64,000 nucleotides of DNA from Roseivirga seohaensis (GCF_001592945.1 NZ_LRPB01000002.1:62001-126000), one strand, 5' to 3'. Positions 24,102 through 32,159 are shown, counted from the stretch's first letter. Numbers and translations: made by a program. The notes: a model not told the origin generated them from the sequence alone.

Positions 24102-24899
24102 ATGGAAGAAATATATATGTCAATGATTACAGAGTTTATTGATGGCACACTTTCGCCTGAAAGGGAAAAGGAATTCCAACAATACGTTCGAGAAGGGCAT
24201 ATTGATATGGCTGAGGTAGAGGAAATGGCGAAACTTCAAGGAGTAATGCTGAACTCGTCCACCCCCGAACCTTCGTCTGCTTTGAAAGAAAACTTCTACC
24301 AAATGCTGAATGAGGCACAGGAAAAACAGCCTCAAGCCAATAATGGGTCTTCCTTATTAGAAAAAATAAAGAGTTTCCTTTTCGCTAACCAGTATGGCAG
24401 AATGGCCTTTGGCATTGGCCTGTTAGTTATCGGTCTTTTCTTCGGAACAACTTTGGGAAATAGCTCATATAAGGAGGAACTCTCAGACTTGAATGGTCAG
24501 ATGGTGGAGATGCGAGAAATGATGATGATGGCCATGTTGGAAAAAGAATCAGTTTCGGACAGATTGAAAGGCGTGCAAATGTCGTCTCAGCTTTCTTCTT
24601 CCAATCAAAAAGTCATCGATGCACTTTTTCTTACCCTCAATAGCGACCCCAGTACGAATGTGCGGATTGCTGCCTTGAATACACTGGCAGAGTTTGCCAA
24701 TGACCCTAAAGTAAGAGAAGGATTGGTGAACAGTATTTCAAAACAAAAGTCGCCTTTAATGCAAGTGAACTTGGCCGAATTGATGGTGAAGCTACAAGAA
24801 ACAAAAGCGAAGGATGAACTGAACTCTATTCTGGAAAATGATCAAACGCCAGAAGATGTAAAAATGACGCTCAAAGCGAGCATTGAAAAAATTATTTAA
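24102..24899 (+). CDS. Membrane-anchored HEAT-repeat protein, probable anti-sigma factor
   Basis: A 265-residue protein with a cytosolic N-terminal part (MITEFIDGTLSPEREKEFQQYV), as in anti-sigma factors of this operon type; one membrane segment at about residues 100-122 (MAFGIGLLVIGLFFGTTLG); a short coiled region with a Met run (EMREMMMMAMLEKE); and a C-terminal HEAT/armadillo-like helical part (SDPSTNVRIAALNTLAEFANDPKVREGL, SPLMQVNLAELMVKLQETKAK). Position after the sigma gene and single-pass topology suggest it restrains that sigma; the HEAT part would be periplasmic and could sense. No zinc-finger motif is present. It sits 5 bases after the previous gene and overlaps the frame extension of the next. 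Confidence 0.72.
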   Translation: MEEIYMSMITEFIDGTLSPEREKEFQQYVREGHIDMAEVEEMAKLQGVMLNSSTPEPSSALKENFYQMLNEAQEKQPQANNGSSLLEKIKSFLFANQYGRMAFGIGLLVIGLFFGTTLGNSSYKEELSDLNGQMVEMREMMMMAMLEKESVSDRLKGVQMSSQLSSSNQKVIDALFLTLNSDPSTNVRIAALNTLAEFANDPKVREGLVNSISKQKSPLMQVNLAELMVKLQETKAKDELNSILENDQTPEDVKMTLKASIEKII

Positions 24900-24924
24900 T
24901 CAAAGACTCAAAAGAACAAGTAAT

Positions 24925-25896
24925 ATGAAAAAGGTAAGTGTAATACTGTTAATGATTTTATCAGCTTTTAGCATGAATGCTCAAAAGGATAAGGTAGATG
25001 CAAAAATGAAGGTTAAAGTAACTCCAGATCTAAAGATGACGATGGGGCCAGATTTTGAAATTGATCTTGGTGCGCATATTGAGCAAGCCATGAGCAGCAT
25101 CGAGGGCATATTTGAAATGAACTTTGGAGATGAAGAAGGGGCATGGAAAGAAGCGTACCAGCAAGACACCGAGGAACTTGAAATTCCTTTAAGCAAGCCG
25201 GGGGAGAAAGGAAAACTACAAGTTGAATCACATAATGGAACTGTTAAGATTTCAGCTTATTCGGGGCCTACGGTTAAGGTTAAAATGATAAAGTACAGTA
25301 AAAAGGTAGAACGTGAATCTAATGAAAATGGCATGCGCTTGTTGAGTAGCGGAGGATTTAATGTGGAAGCTGAAGAGCGAAATAACACTGTGAGAGTAGA
25401 AACAGAAGGCTGGAATAATCGAGTTGACTTTGAGATTCAGGTACCGACAAATTTTAGCCTTGAGGTAAAAACCTATAACAACGGAGCCATTGAAGTTGAG
25501 GGCGTAAATGGCGAGCACAGCATAGAAAGTTATAATGGGCCTATCACATTAAATAATGTAAGTGGTTCTGCGAGTGCTAGTACTTATAATGGAGAAGTAA
25601 AGGCTACTTTCAGTTCTGTTACTGCGAATGCACCAATGATTTTCACTACTTATAATGGCAATGTCGATTTGACCGTACCTGCTGGCACTAAGTTTAGCAC
25701 GAGAATGAAAACCCATAGAGATATTTTTACTGATTTCGAAAATTTTGCTCTTCAAAAAACAACACCTAAAAAGAGTAAAGAAGGCAATGGTTATAAAGTT
25801 AAATATGAAGATTGGGTGGAAGGTAAACTCAATGGTGGCGGAGCCGAAGTAACCATGGAAACCAGAAACGGAAATATATATATCCGAAAAGGATAG
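24925..25896 (+). CDS. Second DUF4097-family protein of the sigma operon
   Basis: A 323-residue exported protein. The ATG at 24925 is chosen because it starts the signal peptide (MKKVSVILLMILSAFSMNAQ); an upstream in-frame ATG at 24883 lies inside the preceding gene. The N-terminal ~100 residues are acidic and lack repeats; from about residue 105 a DUF4097 beta-helix begins (LQVESHNGTVKIS, LEVKTYNNGAIEVE, HSIESYNGPITL, ASTYNGEVKATF, FTTYNGNVDLTV, TMETRNGNIYIRKG). It is clearly related to the product of 23221-24096, and the two flank the anti-sigma-like gene. The operon ends at the terminator at 25917-25950. Confidence 0.8.
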   Translation: MKKVSVILLMILSAFSMNAQKDKVDAKMKVKVTPDLKMTMGPDFEIDLGAHIEQAMSSIEGIFEMNFGDEEGAWKEAYQQDTEELEIPLSKPGEKGKLQVESHNGTVKISAYSGPTVKVKMIKYSKKVERESNENGMRLLSSGGFNVEAEERNNTVRVETEGWNNRVDFEIQVPTNFSLEVKTYNNGAIEVEGVNGEHSIESYNGPITLNNVSGSASASTYNGEVKATFSSVTANAPMIFTTYNGNVDLTVPAGTKFSTRMKTHRDIFTDFENFALQKTTPKKSKEGNGYKVKYEDWVEGKLNGGGAEVTMETRNGNIYIRKG

Positions 25897-25916
25897 CCGA
25901 AAAGAATAGTAATTTC

Positions 25917-25950
25917 AATCCTGTGAGTGTAAATTCACAGGATTTTTTTA
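25917..25950 (+). terminator. Terminator of the ECF sigma / DUF4097 operon
   Basis: Perfect 10-bp stem AATCCTGTGA (25917-25926) / TCACAGGATT (25935-25944), then a run of seven T residues. Starts 20 bases after the operon's last stop codon. Confidence 0.85.
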
Positions 25951-26039
25951 TTTTTACCTTCCTCAATTAATCTAAATACCGTCACATTCCTTTTTTCCAT
26001 CGAGGAGAAATTGATTTTCCAAAACTAAAGTATGTACTG

Positions 26040-26663
26040 ATGAAACGCACTGTAAAGATTTTTTTAATGTCACTCTTATGTGTAGTGTCTTTAAACCATG
26101 TTCTATCTGCCCAAAATGCAGATGCCTTGGTGACCAAACTGGCCAATAAGTATGGTAGTGTTCCTAATTACAAGCTCAATATTGTTTATGAAGCCAATAA
26201 TGAGGACATGGGATTTAAAAATGTTCAGGAAGGAACACTGGTAGTAAAAGGTGATCAATATATTTTGAAATATGGGCCTAATGAAACTTGGCTAAACGAT
26301 GGTAAAACGGAATATGTAGGAACCAAAGAGGAAGATCATTCCCAGATTCTATATTTCTGCCCTGGTAAGAACACAGAGGCTATTGTAGATTATGGCAACT
26401 TGTTGACTTTTTATGCCTATGAGCACAAAGCAACAATGGACGGAAACATGATTAAGTTAGTGCCTACTACTACTAGGCCGTATACAGAATTACACTTGAC
26501 GGTGGATGGTGACAACCTCACTAAGATTTCAGCCATTGATAGCATGGGAACTGTTTATACATACTCACTTTCTGGTTTCAGCACTAGCATTGGTGATCCT
26601 AAGTTTGTTATCAATAAATGGGAATATGCTGAGACAATTGACGAGCGAAAGGATTGTAAGTAG
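26040..26663 (+). CDS. LolA-like outer-membrane lipoprotein carrier family protein
   Basis: A 207-residue exported protein (signal peptide to about residue 24, VLSAQ). The body matches the LolA/LppX-like single-sheet fold seen in Bacteroidota: NADALVTKLANKYGSVPNYKLNIVYEA at the start, then EGTLVVKGDQYILKYGPNETWLNDGKT and the later HLTVDGDNLTKISAIDSMGTVYTYSLSGF. True LolA carries lipoproteins from inner to outer membrane; whether this gene is the genome's only LolA cannot be told here. It is single, between two terminators, and the strand faces the nitrilase gene. Confidence 0.78.
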   Translation: MKRTVKIFLMSLLCVVSLNHVLSAQNADALVTKLANKYGSVPNYKLNIVYEANNEDMGFKNVQEGTLVVKGDQYILKYGPNETWLNDGKTEYVGTKEEDHSQILYFCPGKNTEAIVDYGNLLTFYAYEHKATMDGNMIKLVPTTTRPYTELHLTVDGDNLTKISAIDSMGTVYTYSLSGFSTSIGDPKFVINKWEYAETIDERKDCK

Positions 26664-26684
26664 CTTGCCCTAAAAGAGATATAA

Positions 26685-26711
26685 AAGACCGATTTATTTC
26701 GGTCTTTTTTT
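26685..26711. terminator. Convergent terminator between LolA-like and nitrilase genes
   Basis: Stem AAGACCGA (26685-26692) / TCGGTCTT (26699-26706) with a 6-base loop, then a T-run on the plus strand. It overlaps the last codons of the facing nitrilase gene. Strong for plus, weaker for minus. Confidence 0.75.
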
Positions 26712-27632
26712 GTTTACAGTCAGCTCAAAAACATCGTGGCGCTGATAATGCCCGGTTACATCCAAAGCCAATCGTTCTTCATAACATTTGTTAAGGTCTA
26801 CTTCTGCAGTGAATATACCTTCAACACCCCATTGAGGAGCTAAAATGGTTTCTCCACTTGGCCCAAAAATACAGCTGCCACCATTCAAAATCATATATTC
26901 GGGTTTGCCTTCAAATTCTGGGGGAAGTTTAAGCTCAGAAGGAATGTCTTTCACCCGCATAATTTGGCCAACACCAACTGCAAAACAACGGCCTTCAAAA
27001 GCGTATGAACGTGTAGCCACCTGAAGCATGTCGTGCACTTTTGGCCAAACTGCCACGTGGATATGCTCGCCCGAATTATGCATGGTTTGGCGTGTTAGTG
27101 GCATCCAATGCTCCCAGCAAATCAATCCACCAATTCTACCAAAAGAAGTGTCTACAGCTTGTAATCCTGCACCATCACCATGGCCATAAAGTAATCTTTC
27201 CGTATGCGTTGGCATAAGTTTTCGGTGATGGTTGGCCAGTTCTCCTTTTTCATTCCAAGTGAGAAGGCTGTTGTAAATTGTGCCATTTCCAATTCCCGAA
27301 CCTACTTTTTCATTGATACCCATCACTACCACTACGCCTAACTCTTTGGCCCATTCCCCAATTTGTTTTACCTCAGGCCCATTTACATCTAAACTATGTG
27401 CATGTGTTCTGGCGAAAACGGTTTTCGTAGCGGGGAAGTCCCAACGGGCGTACTCATCGCAGTAGTCAATCCAAGCGGGGTAGCCAGTAAACCAAGTTTC
27501 TCCAAAAGTGACAAGCTGAGCCCCTTTGGCAGCAGCTTCTCTTAAAAGTGCTTCCACCTTTTGCATGGATTTCTCAACGTTTAGGTATTCTGGTGCAGCC
27601 TGTACAACTCCGATGGTTACTTTCTTATTCAT
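26694..27632 (-). CDS. Nitrilase (carbon-nitrogen hydrolase)
   Basis: A 312-residue nitrilase-branch enzyme, hydrolysing R-CN to carboxylic acid and ammonia. The catalytic triad is visible: Glu45 in TFGETWFTGYP, Lys138 in HHRKLMPTHTERLLYGHGDG, and Cys172 in GGLICWEHWMPL. The CWEH motif and the HRKLMPTHxER block are specific to true nitrilases rather than amidases or omega-amidases, and the length fits. Substrate preference (aliphatic or aromatic) cannot be told. No aldoxime dehydratase or nitrile hydratase gene is nearby. Cytoplasmic, monocistronic. Confidence 0.9.
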   Translation of the reverse strand: MNKKVTIGVVQAAPEYLNVEKSMQKVEALLREAAAKGAQLVTFGETWFTGYPAWIDYCDEYARWDFPATKTVFARTHAHSLDVNGPEVKQIGEWAKELGVVVVMGINEKVGSGIGNGTIYNSLLTWNEKGELANHHRKLMPTHTERLLYGHGDGAGLQAVDTSFGRIGGLICWEHWMPLTRQTMHNSGEHIHVAVWPKVHDMLQVATRSYAFEGRCFAVGVGQIMRVKDIPSELKLPPEFEGKPEYMILNGGSCIFGPSGETILAPQWGVEGIFTAEVDLNKCYEERLALDVTGHYQRHDVFELTVNKKRPK

Positions 27633-27738
27633 GCTGCCATATTACACAATCGCTGAATAAAATGTAAGAGTGGATCATTGGAAAGGAAAAGGTTACTATT
27701 AGTTTTTATCATGTTGTCATTCAGTTGACTAAGAATAA

Positions 27739-27853
27739 GGTTGGCAAGATGCCAAAACGCTAATTGTCACTCGGCACAGCCGAGCGACTGTTAGGATGTT
27801 TACGCTCAGAACAACAGTCGCTCGCTTGTAGCGAGTGACGGATGTCTTTTAAT
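27739..27853. repeat. BIME a: inverted pair of REP sequences
   Basis: REP at 27766-27791 (core CTCGGCACAGCCGAG) and an inverted REP at 27814-27839 (core CTCGCTTGTAGCGAG), 22 bases apart. The reverse complement of the second matches the first at most positions, so the pair forms a long hairpin. The left flank TTGGCAAGATGCC (27741-27753) recurs right after the transposase gene at 28908. Confidence 0.85.
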
Positions 27854-28004
27854 GCCTTGGGGCTTATATTAACTAAATAGTTGGCAAAATTCCGACAAAC
27901 TATCTTATCACCCGGCACAGCCGAGCGACTGTTCTGCAATAAAAAAGTCAAGCCTTTCGACTTGACTTTTGATCTTATTGTTAACCGATGTGACTAGTTG
28001 GACT
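27854..28004. repeat. 151-bp module, copy 1 (REP, flotillin terminator copy, flotillin tail copy)
   Basis: Near-identical to 28092-28242 and to 29020-29174. It holds a solitary REP (27907-27932), a copy of the flotillin terminator hairpin (27941-27970) and, at its right end, ACTAGTTGGACT, a copy of the last flotillin codons including its stop. Confidence 0.88.
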
Positions 28005-28091
28005 ATCACTCGGCATAGCCTAGCGATTGTGGCTGTGATAATGCTCAGAACTCAGTCGCTCGCTTGCAGCGAGTGACCGATAGCTTTTAAA
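28005..28091. repeat. BIME b: inverted pair of REP sequences
   Basis: REP at 28005-28030 and inverted REP at 28052-28077, 21 bases apart, same type as BIME a but with substitutions in the left stem (CTCGGCATAGCCTAG) that weaken it. Confidence 0.82.
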
Positions 28092-28242
28092 GCCTTGGGG
28101 CTTATATTAACTAAATAGTTGGCAAAATTCCGACAAACTATCTTATCACTCGGCACAGCCGAGCGATTGTTCTGCATAAAAAAAGTCAAGCCTTTCGACT
28201 TGACTTTTGATCTTATTGTTAACCGATGTGACTAGTTAGACT
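28092..28242. repeat. 151-bp module, copy 2
   Basis: Exactly 238 bases downstream of copy 1, with very few differences. Solitary REP at 28145-28170, terminator copy at 28178-28208, and the flotillin-tail copy ACTAGTTAGACT (28231-28242), identical to the genuine gene end. Confidence 0.88.
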
Positions 28243-28330
28243 ATCACTCGGCAAAGCCTAGCGACTGTTAAAATATTAATGCTCAGAACTCAGTCGCTCG
28301 CTTGAAGCGAGTGACGGGTAGTTTTTAAAG
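28243..28330. repeat. BIME c: inverted pair of REP sequences upstream of the transposase
   Basis: REP at 28243-28268 and inverted REP at 28290-28315, 21 bases apart. A degenerate start of a third module (AAAGCTAGGGTTTATTATATT, from 28327) follows and is interrupted by the transposase gene about 40 bases later. Confidence 0.82.
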
Positions 28331-28370
28331 CTAGGGTTTATTATATTCAAAGAATACTTTGATTAAATCT

Positions 28371-28904
28371 ATGTCAGAATTAAGGAAGTCGAATACTGAT
28401 CTGCCCTACTTTATTACACTAACCGTTGTAGATTGGATTGATATATTTACTAGGCAGGCCTATTGCGATAAAACTGTTGAGAGCCTTAACTTTTGTATTA
28501 AGAATAAAGGTTTGATAGTTTTTGAATATGTAATTATGCCCAGTCATATTAATATGATTGCTCAATCTTTAGATGGAAATTTGAATTTCATATTACGTGA
28601 TTTTAAGAGCTTTACTGCAAAACAAATCATAAAGGAAATAGGAGAGAATCAGCAATATGAGAGTCGTTCGAAATGGCTTTTGCATATGTTTGAGTTCAAT
28701 GCGAAATACTATCGGCAGAATGCAAAATATATGTTCTGGCAAAAAACTAACTACCCAATCGAACTTAATTCTGCCCATATTCAATACCAGAAAACTGAAT
28801 ACATTCGAAATAACCCTGTTGAAGCAGGCTTGGTGACGGATGGGGAGTTTTGGCAGTATTCAAGTGCAAACCCCAATTCACCACTGAGAACTAGCAGAAT
28901 GTAA
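28371..28904 (+). CDS. REP-associated tyrosine transposase (RAYT, Y1 family) with altered HUH motif
   Basis: A 177-residue Y1/IS200-like transposase of the RAYT group, single-strand DNA nucleases that mobilise or trim REP hairpins. Seen: YFITLTVVDWIDIFTR near the N terminus, the metal-binding motif region YVIMPSHINMIAQ, a basic SFTAKQIIKEIGE helix, WQKTNYPIEL, and the catalytic tyrosine block KTEYIRNNPVEAG. The normal HUH motif (MPSHxH) reads H-I-N here, so the second histidine is replaced by asparagine (codon AAT instead of CAT/CAC). The enzyme may be impaired. The ATG at 28371 is preferred over the TTG four codons upstream. REP pairs flank it on both sides. Confidence 0.9.
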   Translation: MSELRKSNTDLPYFITLTVVDWIDIFTRQAYCDKTVESLNFCIKNKGLIVFEYVIMPSHINMIAQSLDGNLNFILRDFKSFTAKQIIKEIGENQQYESRSKWLLHMFEFNAKYYRQNAKYMFWQKTNYPIELNSAHIQYQKTEYIRNNPVEAGLVTDGEFWQYSSANPNSPLRTSRM

Positions 28905-29019
28905 TGTTGGCAAGATGCCAAAACGCTAATTGTCACTCGGCACAGCCGAGCGACTGTGGCAGTGGGTATGTTCAGAGTAGCAGTCGCTCGCTTGCAGCGA
29001 GTGACCTATAGCTTTTAAA
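28905..29019. repeat. BIME d: inverted pair of REP sequences downstream of the transposase
   Basis: Begins right after the transposase stop with the same flank as BIME a. REP at 28932-28957 and inverted REP at 28980-29005, 22 bases apart. Confidence 0.85.
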
Positions 29020-29174
29020 GCCTTAGCCGGGGCTTATATTAACTAAATAGTTGGCAAAATTCCGACAAACTATCTTATCACCCGGCACAGCCGAGCGATT
29101 GTTCTGCATAAAAAAAGTCAAGCCTTTCGACTTGACTTTTGATCTTATTGTTAACCGATGTGACTAGTTAGACT
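29020..29174. repeat. 151-bp module, original copy at the flotillin 3' end
   Basis: Third copy, with a 4-base insertion near its left end (CCTTAGCCGGGG against CCTTGGGG). Solitary REP at 29077-29102. Its right end is the genuine end of the flotillin gene, so this is probably the source of copies 1 and 2. Confidence 0.85.
29111..29140 (-). terminator. Terminator of the NfeD-flotillin operon
   Basis: Hairpin AAAAGTCAAG / CTTGACTTTT with loop CCTTTCGA. On the minus strand it follows the flotillin stop by about 24 bases and is followed by a T-run. Two further copies at 27941-27970 and 28178-28208 are downstream in the same orientation. Confidence 0.82.
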
Positions 29175-30591
29175 CTTCTTCAGTTTTTCCTTTTGACTTA
29201 ATTTCTTCAGCCATTTCCTGAATTTCGTCAACATTTTTACCTTTCAAATATTCAGGTAATTGCATTCCAGCCATATTAAACATCTCTTGTAAAGGAGGTA
29301 CTGATTTGTAAAGTCCAGAAATAAAATTGGCTGTTGAGTTTTTGCCATCAGTAGTGTTACCGCCTTCCCAAACAGTTACTTTATCAATCTTAATGTTCTT
29401 GATGGCTTCGGTTTGTAGTCTCACGAGCTCAGGTAGTTTGTCAGCAACTAATAGAAGTACAGCATCTCTTGAGTTTTCGCCAGCGGCTTTCACAATTTGC
29501 TCTAAACCTTGAGCTTGTTTAGTAAGTACTTCATAAATACCTTTTGCTTCGGCTTGTTTCATATAGAGAATTGCATCTGCTTCACCTCGCGCTTTTCTTC
29601 TAATCATTTCCGCTTCAGCTTCAGCGGCAATTTCTACTCGCTGCTTATCAATTTGAGCTGGGATTACAACATCAGCGGTTTGACTTGATTTATCTCTTTC
29701 TGCTCTGGCGTTTTCTGCTTGTTGTTCTGCAGCGTAGGCTTCTTCTAAGGCTCTGGCTGCCTGTACTTTTTCAGCAGCAGTAGCAATTTTTCTAGCTTCA
29801 GCTTCTTTTTCTAAACGAAGTGCATCGGACTGAGCTACTTTAATTTTTGCTAAGTTTTCTCCCTCAACGGCACTTGCGTCAGCTGCTGCTACTTGAGTAC
29901 GTTGATCTTGGTGTGCGTTGGCCTGGCCAATCAAACCATCACGGTCTTTTTCGGCTACGCTTTTAATTGCATCGTTAATGGCTTTTGCTGCGGCTTCTTT
30001 ACCTAACGCTTCAATATAACCCGACTCATCCTTAATGTCGGTTACGTTTACGTTGATCAGCTTTAAACCAATTTTTTTCAATTCCGCTTCAACATTAGAA
30101 GCTACATTGGCCAAGAATTTATCTCTGTTAGAGTTAATTTCTTCAATATCCATAGTAGCAACCACCAAACGCAACTGACCGAAAATAATGTCTTTGGCTA
30201 GGTCATGAATGTTTTGTTGAGAAAGGCCTAAAAGTCTTTCGGCAGCATTGGTCATTACACCTTCTTCGGTAGAAATACCCACTGTAAACCTTGAAGGAAC
30301 GTCTACACGAATGTTTTGTCTACTTAGTGCATTGGTAAGATTGACCTCAATAGAAATAGGAGTGAGGTCTAGAAAGGCATAGTCTTGGATGACAGGCCAA
30401 ACAAATGCCGCACCTCCATGGATACACTTTGCAGAGCGGCCAGTATCGGTACCTGCATTGTTTCCTACTCTTCCGTAGACTACTAGAATTCTATCTGAAG
30501 GACATCTTTTGTACCTCTTAAAGAGGCCAATCAGCATAACAAAGATAAAGACCGCTACAACGGCAATTAAAATGATAAAAGTTTCGCTCAT
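29164..30591 (-). CDS. Flotillin-family membrane scaffold protein
   Basis: A 475-residue SPFH-domain protein. An N-terminal membrane segment (IILIAVVAVFIFVMLIGLF, residues 6-24) is followed by RYKRCPSDRILVVYGR and the PHB/SPFH domain (to about 200, with VNVTDIKDESGYIEALG). Then comes a long Ala/Glu-rich coiled coil of the flotillin type (AEKVQAARALEEAYAAEQQAENARAERDK, about 210-350). Flotillins organise lipid domains and membrane fluidity. The NfeD-like gene 10 bases upstream is the standard partner (YuaF-YuaG in Bacillus). Its C-terminal codons are copied in the repeat array downstream. Confidence 0.93.
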   Translation of the reverse strand: MSETFIILIAVVAVFIFVMLIGLFKRYKRCPSDRILVVYGRVGNNAGTDTGRSAKCIHGGAAFVWPVIQDYAFLDLTPISIEVNLTNALSRQNIRVDVPSRFTVGISTEEGVMTNAAERLLGLSQQNIHDLAKDIIFGQLRLVVATMDIEEINSNRDKFLANVASNVEAELKKIGLKLINVNVTDIKDESGYIEALGKEAAAKAINDAIKSVAEKDRDGLIGQANAHQDQRTQVAAADASAVEGENLAKIKVAQSDALRLEKEAEARKIATAAEKVQAARALEEAYAAEQQAENARAERDKSSQTADVVIPAQIDKQRVEIAAEAEAEMIRRKARGEADAILYMKQAEAKGIYEVLTKQAQGLEQIVKAAGENSRDAVLLLVADKLPELVRLQTEAIKNIKIDKVTVWEGGNTTDGKNSTANFISGLYKSVPPLQEMFNMAGMQLPEYLKGKNVDEIQEMAEEIKSKGKTEEESN

Positions 30592-30601
30592 ATTGATTAG
30601 G

Positions 30602-31183
30602 TTAATTTTTAGACACTAAAAGTATATTGTTGTTGATGACGTCTTTTACGTTGACAACCGAGCCCATTGGGATGTCTATTTCGTCATCGGTTATGGCTTC
30701 TAGCTCTCTTAAAGAGCCCTGCACCTTAATCAATACTCTACCTACATTACCTCTTTCTGCTGAGATACGCATATACACTTCACCAATTCCGCCTTTTGCG
30801 TTATTGATATTCATGGTGCCGCTGTCGGTTAGTTTACTGAAAAAGTAGAAAAGTGAGGCCATTATGGTCATCATAATTAGGCCTGATACTGTAGCGATGA
30901 TTAGCGTTGTAAGGCCGCTATAGCCCGAATCTATTGATGCAATTCCTGCCCAAGAAAAAATGGTAAAGAAACCAATAAAGTTTTTTAGGGTGAAAAACTG
31001 GAAGCCCGCACCGCCATCATTGTCTACGTCAAAATCTGGGTCTCCATCAACATCTACTTCACCTCCCACAAAGGTCAAGATCATTTGGATAATGAAAATG
31101 ATGGAAAATGGAATGGCCAAACCCCAATAAATTTTATGGGTAGTTTCAAGGGTATCCCACCATTCTGAAAAATTAAAAGACAT
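30602..31183 (-). CDS. NfeD-like membrane protein (YuaF-type partner of flotillin)
   Basis: A 193-residue protein with an N-terminal helix (IYWGLAIPFSIIFIIQMILTFV), an acidic loop (VDVDGDPDFDVDND), two more hydrophobic helices (FIGFFTIFSWAGIA, LIIATVSGLIMMTIMASLFYFF) and a C-terminal OB-fold-like domain (GGIGEVYMRISAERGNVGRVLIKVQG to GSVVNVKDVINNNILLV), the NfeD layout. Placed immediately upstream of the flotillin gene in one operon. Probably interacts with flotillin in membrane microdomains. Confidence 0.88.
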   Translation of the reverse strand: MSFNFSEWWDTLETTHKIYWGLAIPFSIIFIIQMILTFVGGEVDVDGDPDFDVDNDGGAGFQFFTLKNFIGFFTIFSWAGIASIDSGYSGLTTLIIATVSGLIMMTIMASLFYFFSKLTDSGTMNINNAKGGIGEVYMRISAERGNVGRVLIKVQGSLRELEAITDDEIDIPMGSVVNVKDVINNNILLVSKN

Positions 31184-31301
31184 AGCAATAGAATTATATG
31201 TCTTAAATTATTGATTTATTTTTTTAGTGTATTCAGCTTTTTGTCGAGGTGGTTTAAAACTTATGGTGAAAGGTTAGTTGGGAGGTTAACCACTTTCAAC
31301 T

Positions 31302-32069
31302 TTACTTATTGAGCGTAAACTTTACATCTTCATTTATAATCTCAGAAAGCACTTCAAGTTCGCCAGCATTATACAGTTCTGCTATATTCATAATGTCCAT
31401 GCGCTCATCTTCGGGCTTTAAATTTACGTAGTCTTGAATCAGAACTCCATCAACTCTTCGTGCATTAATTGCTTCGCGAAAACGCATTCCTCCTCCATCG
31501 GTATGGTATAAATAGGCCAAATAGTCCATGCTATAGTCTTCTTTATCGAACCAATAAAGAAATACATCATCAAAATCTTCACCGCCACCTTCTTGGGCAA
31601 AAGTGACTTTTACCTCGTAATAGGTTTTGCCCTTCATTTCTTTTTCGCCCACATAAGTTTTATTTACCGCGGCATCATTTAACCCAAAGGGTAATCGAAA
31701 AAAGTATATCACGGAGTTAACAGAACGGGTATAAGCAGCTCTTTTCTCTTCAGTAATTTCTGTGGTGTCGCCATCAGTTAGCCTTACCAAACCATTATTA
31801 TTCATTACATCGAAAACAGTTTGGCCAATACTGTCGGTTTGGGTGCGGGTGTATTCGAAAATACCTTTATGGTTGGTATAGGTATAGTCAATATTTCTAA
31901 AGGTGAGTGAAAACTCGGCATCGTTTAGGCCTTCCATACCATGAAATGCAATGGCTTTATCTACAATTTCTTGAACTTTAGATTTGGGGTCAGCTTTCTC
32001 CGTTTTTTGTGGCGAAGAACAAGCCATGACAAAGGCAGATAGAAGTAGGGCAGATGTTTTAAGGTTCAT
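31302..32069 (-). CDS. DUF6503-like lipoprotein
   Basis: A 255-residue lipoprotein (MNLKTSALLLSAFVMACSS, Cys17). The mature part starts with an AIAFHGMEGLNDAEFSLTFRN motif and continues with beta-rich LolA-like strands (FEYTRTQTDSIGQTVFDV, YFFRLPFGLNDAAVNKTYVGE, YYEVKVTFAQEGGGEDFDDVFLYWFD). This pattern matches the DUF6503 family of Bacteroidota lipoproteins, whose role I do not know. Single gene, adjacent to the start of the metal-efflux island but on the opposite strand. Confidence 0.75.
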   Translation of the reverse strand: MNLKTSALLLSAFVMACSSPQKTEKADPKSKVQEIVDKAIAFHGMEGLNDAEFSLTFRNIDYTYTNHKGIFEYTRTQTDSIGQTVFDVMNNNGLVRLTDGDTTEITEEKRAAYTRSVNSVIYFFRLPFGLNDAAVNKTYVGEKEMKGKTYYEVKVTFAQEGGGEDFDDVFLYWFDKEDYSMDYLAYLYHTDGGGMRFREAINARRVDGVLIQDYVNLKPEDERMDIMNIAELYNAGELEVLSEIINEDVKFTLNK

Positions 32070-32159
32070 TTATTTAATATTATGAATGGACTTACGGCTA
32101 AGATATAACAAAGTTAGTGATCTCAGCCTGAATCCATACATCTGGTAATTTACCTGACC

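Noticed and set aside
27739-29174. CRISPR array
   Set aside because: The repeats are palindromic REPs in both orientations with long, repeated modules between them; there are no short unique spacers and no cas genes.
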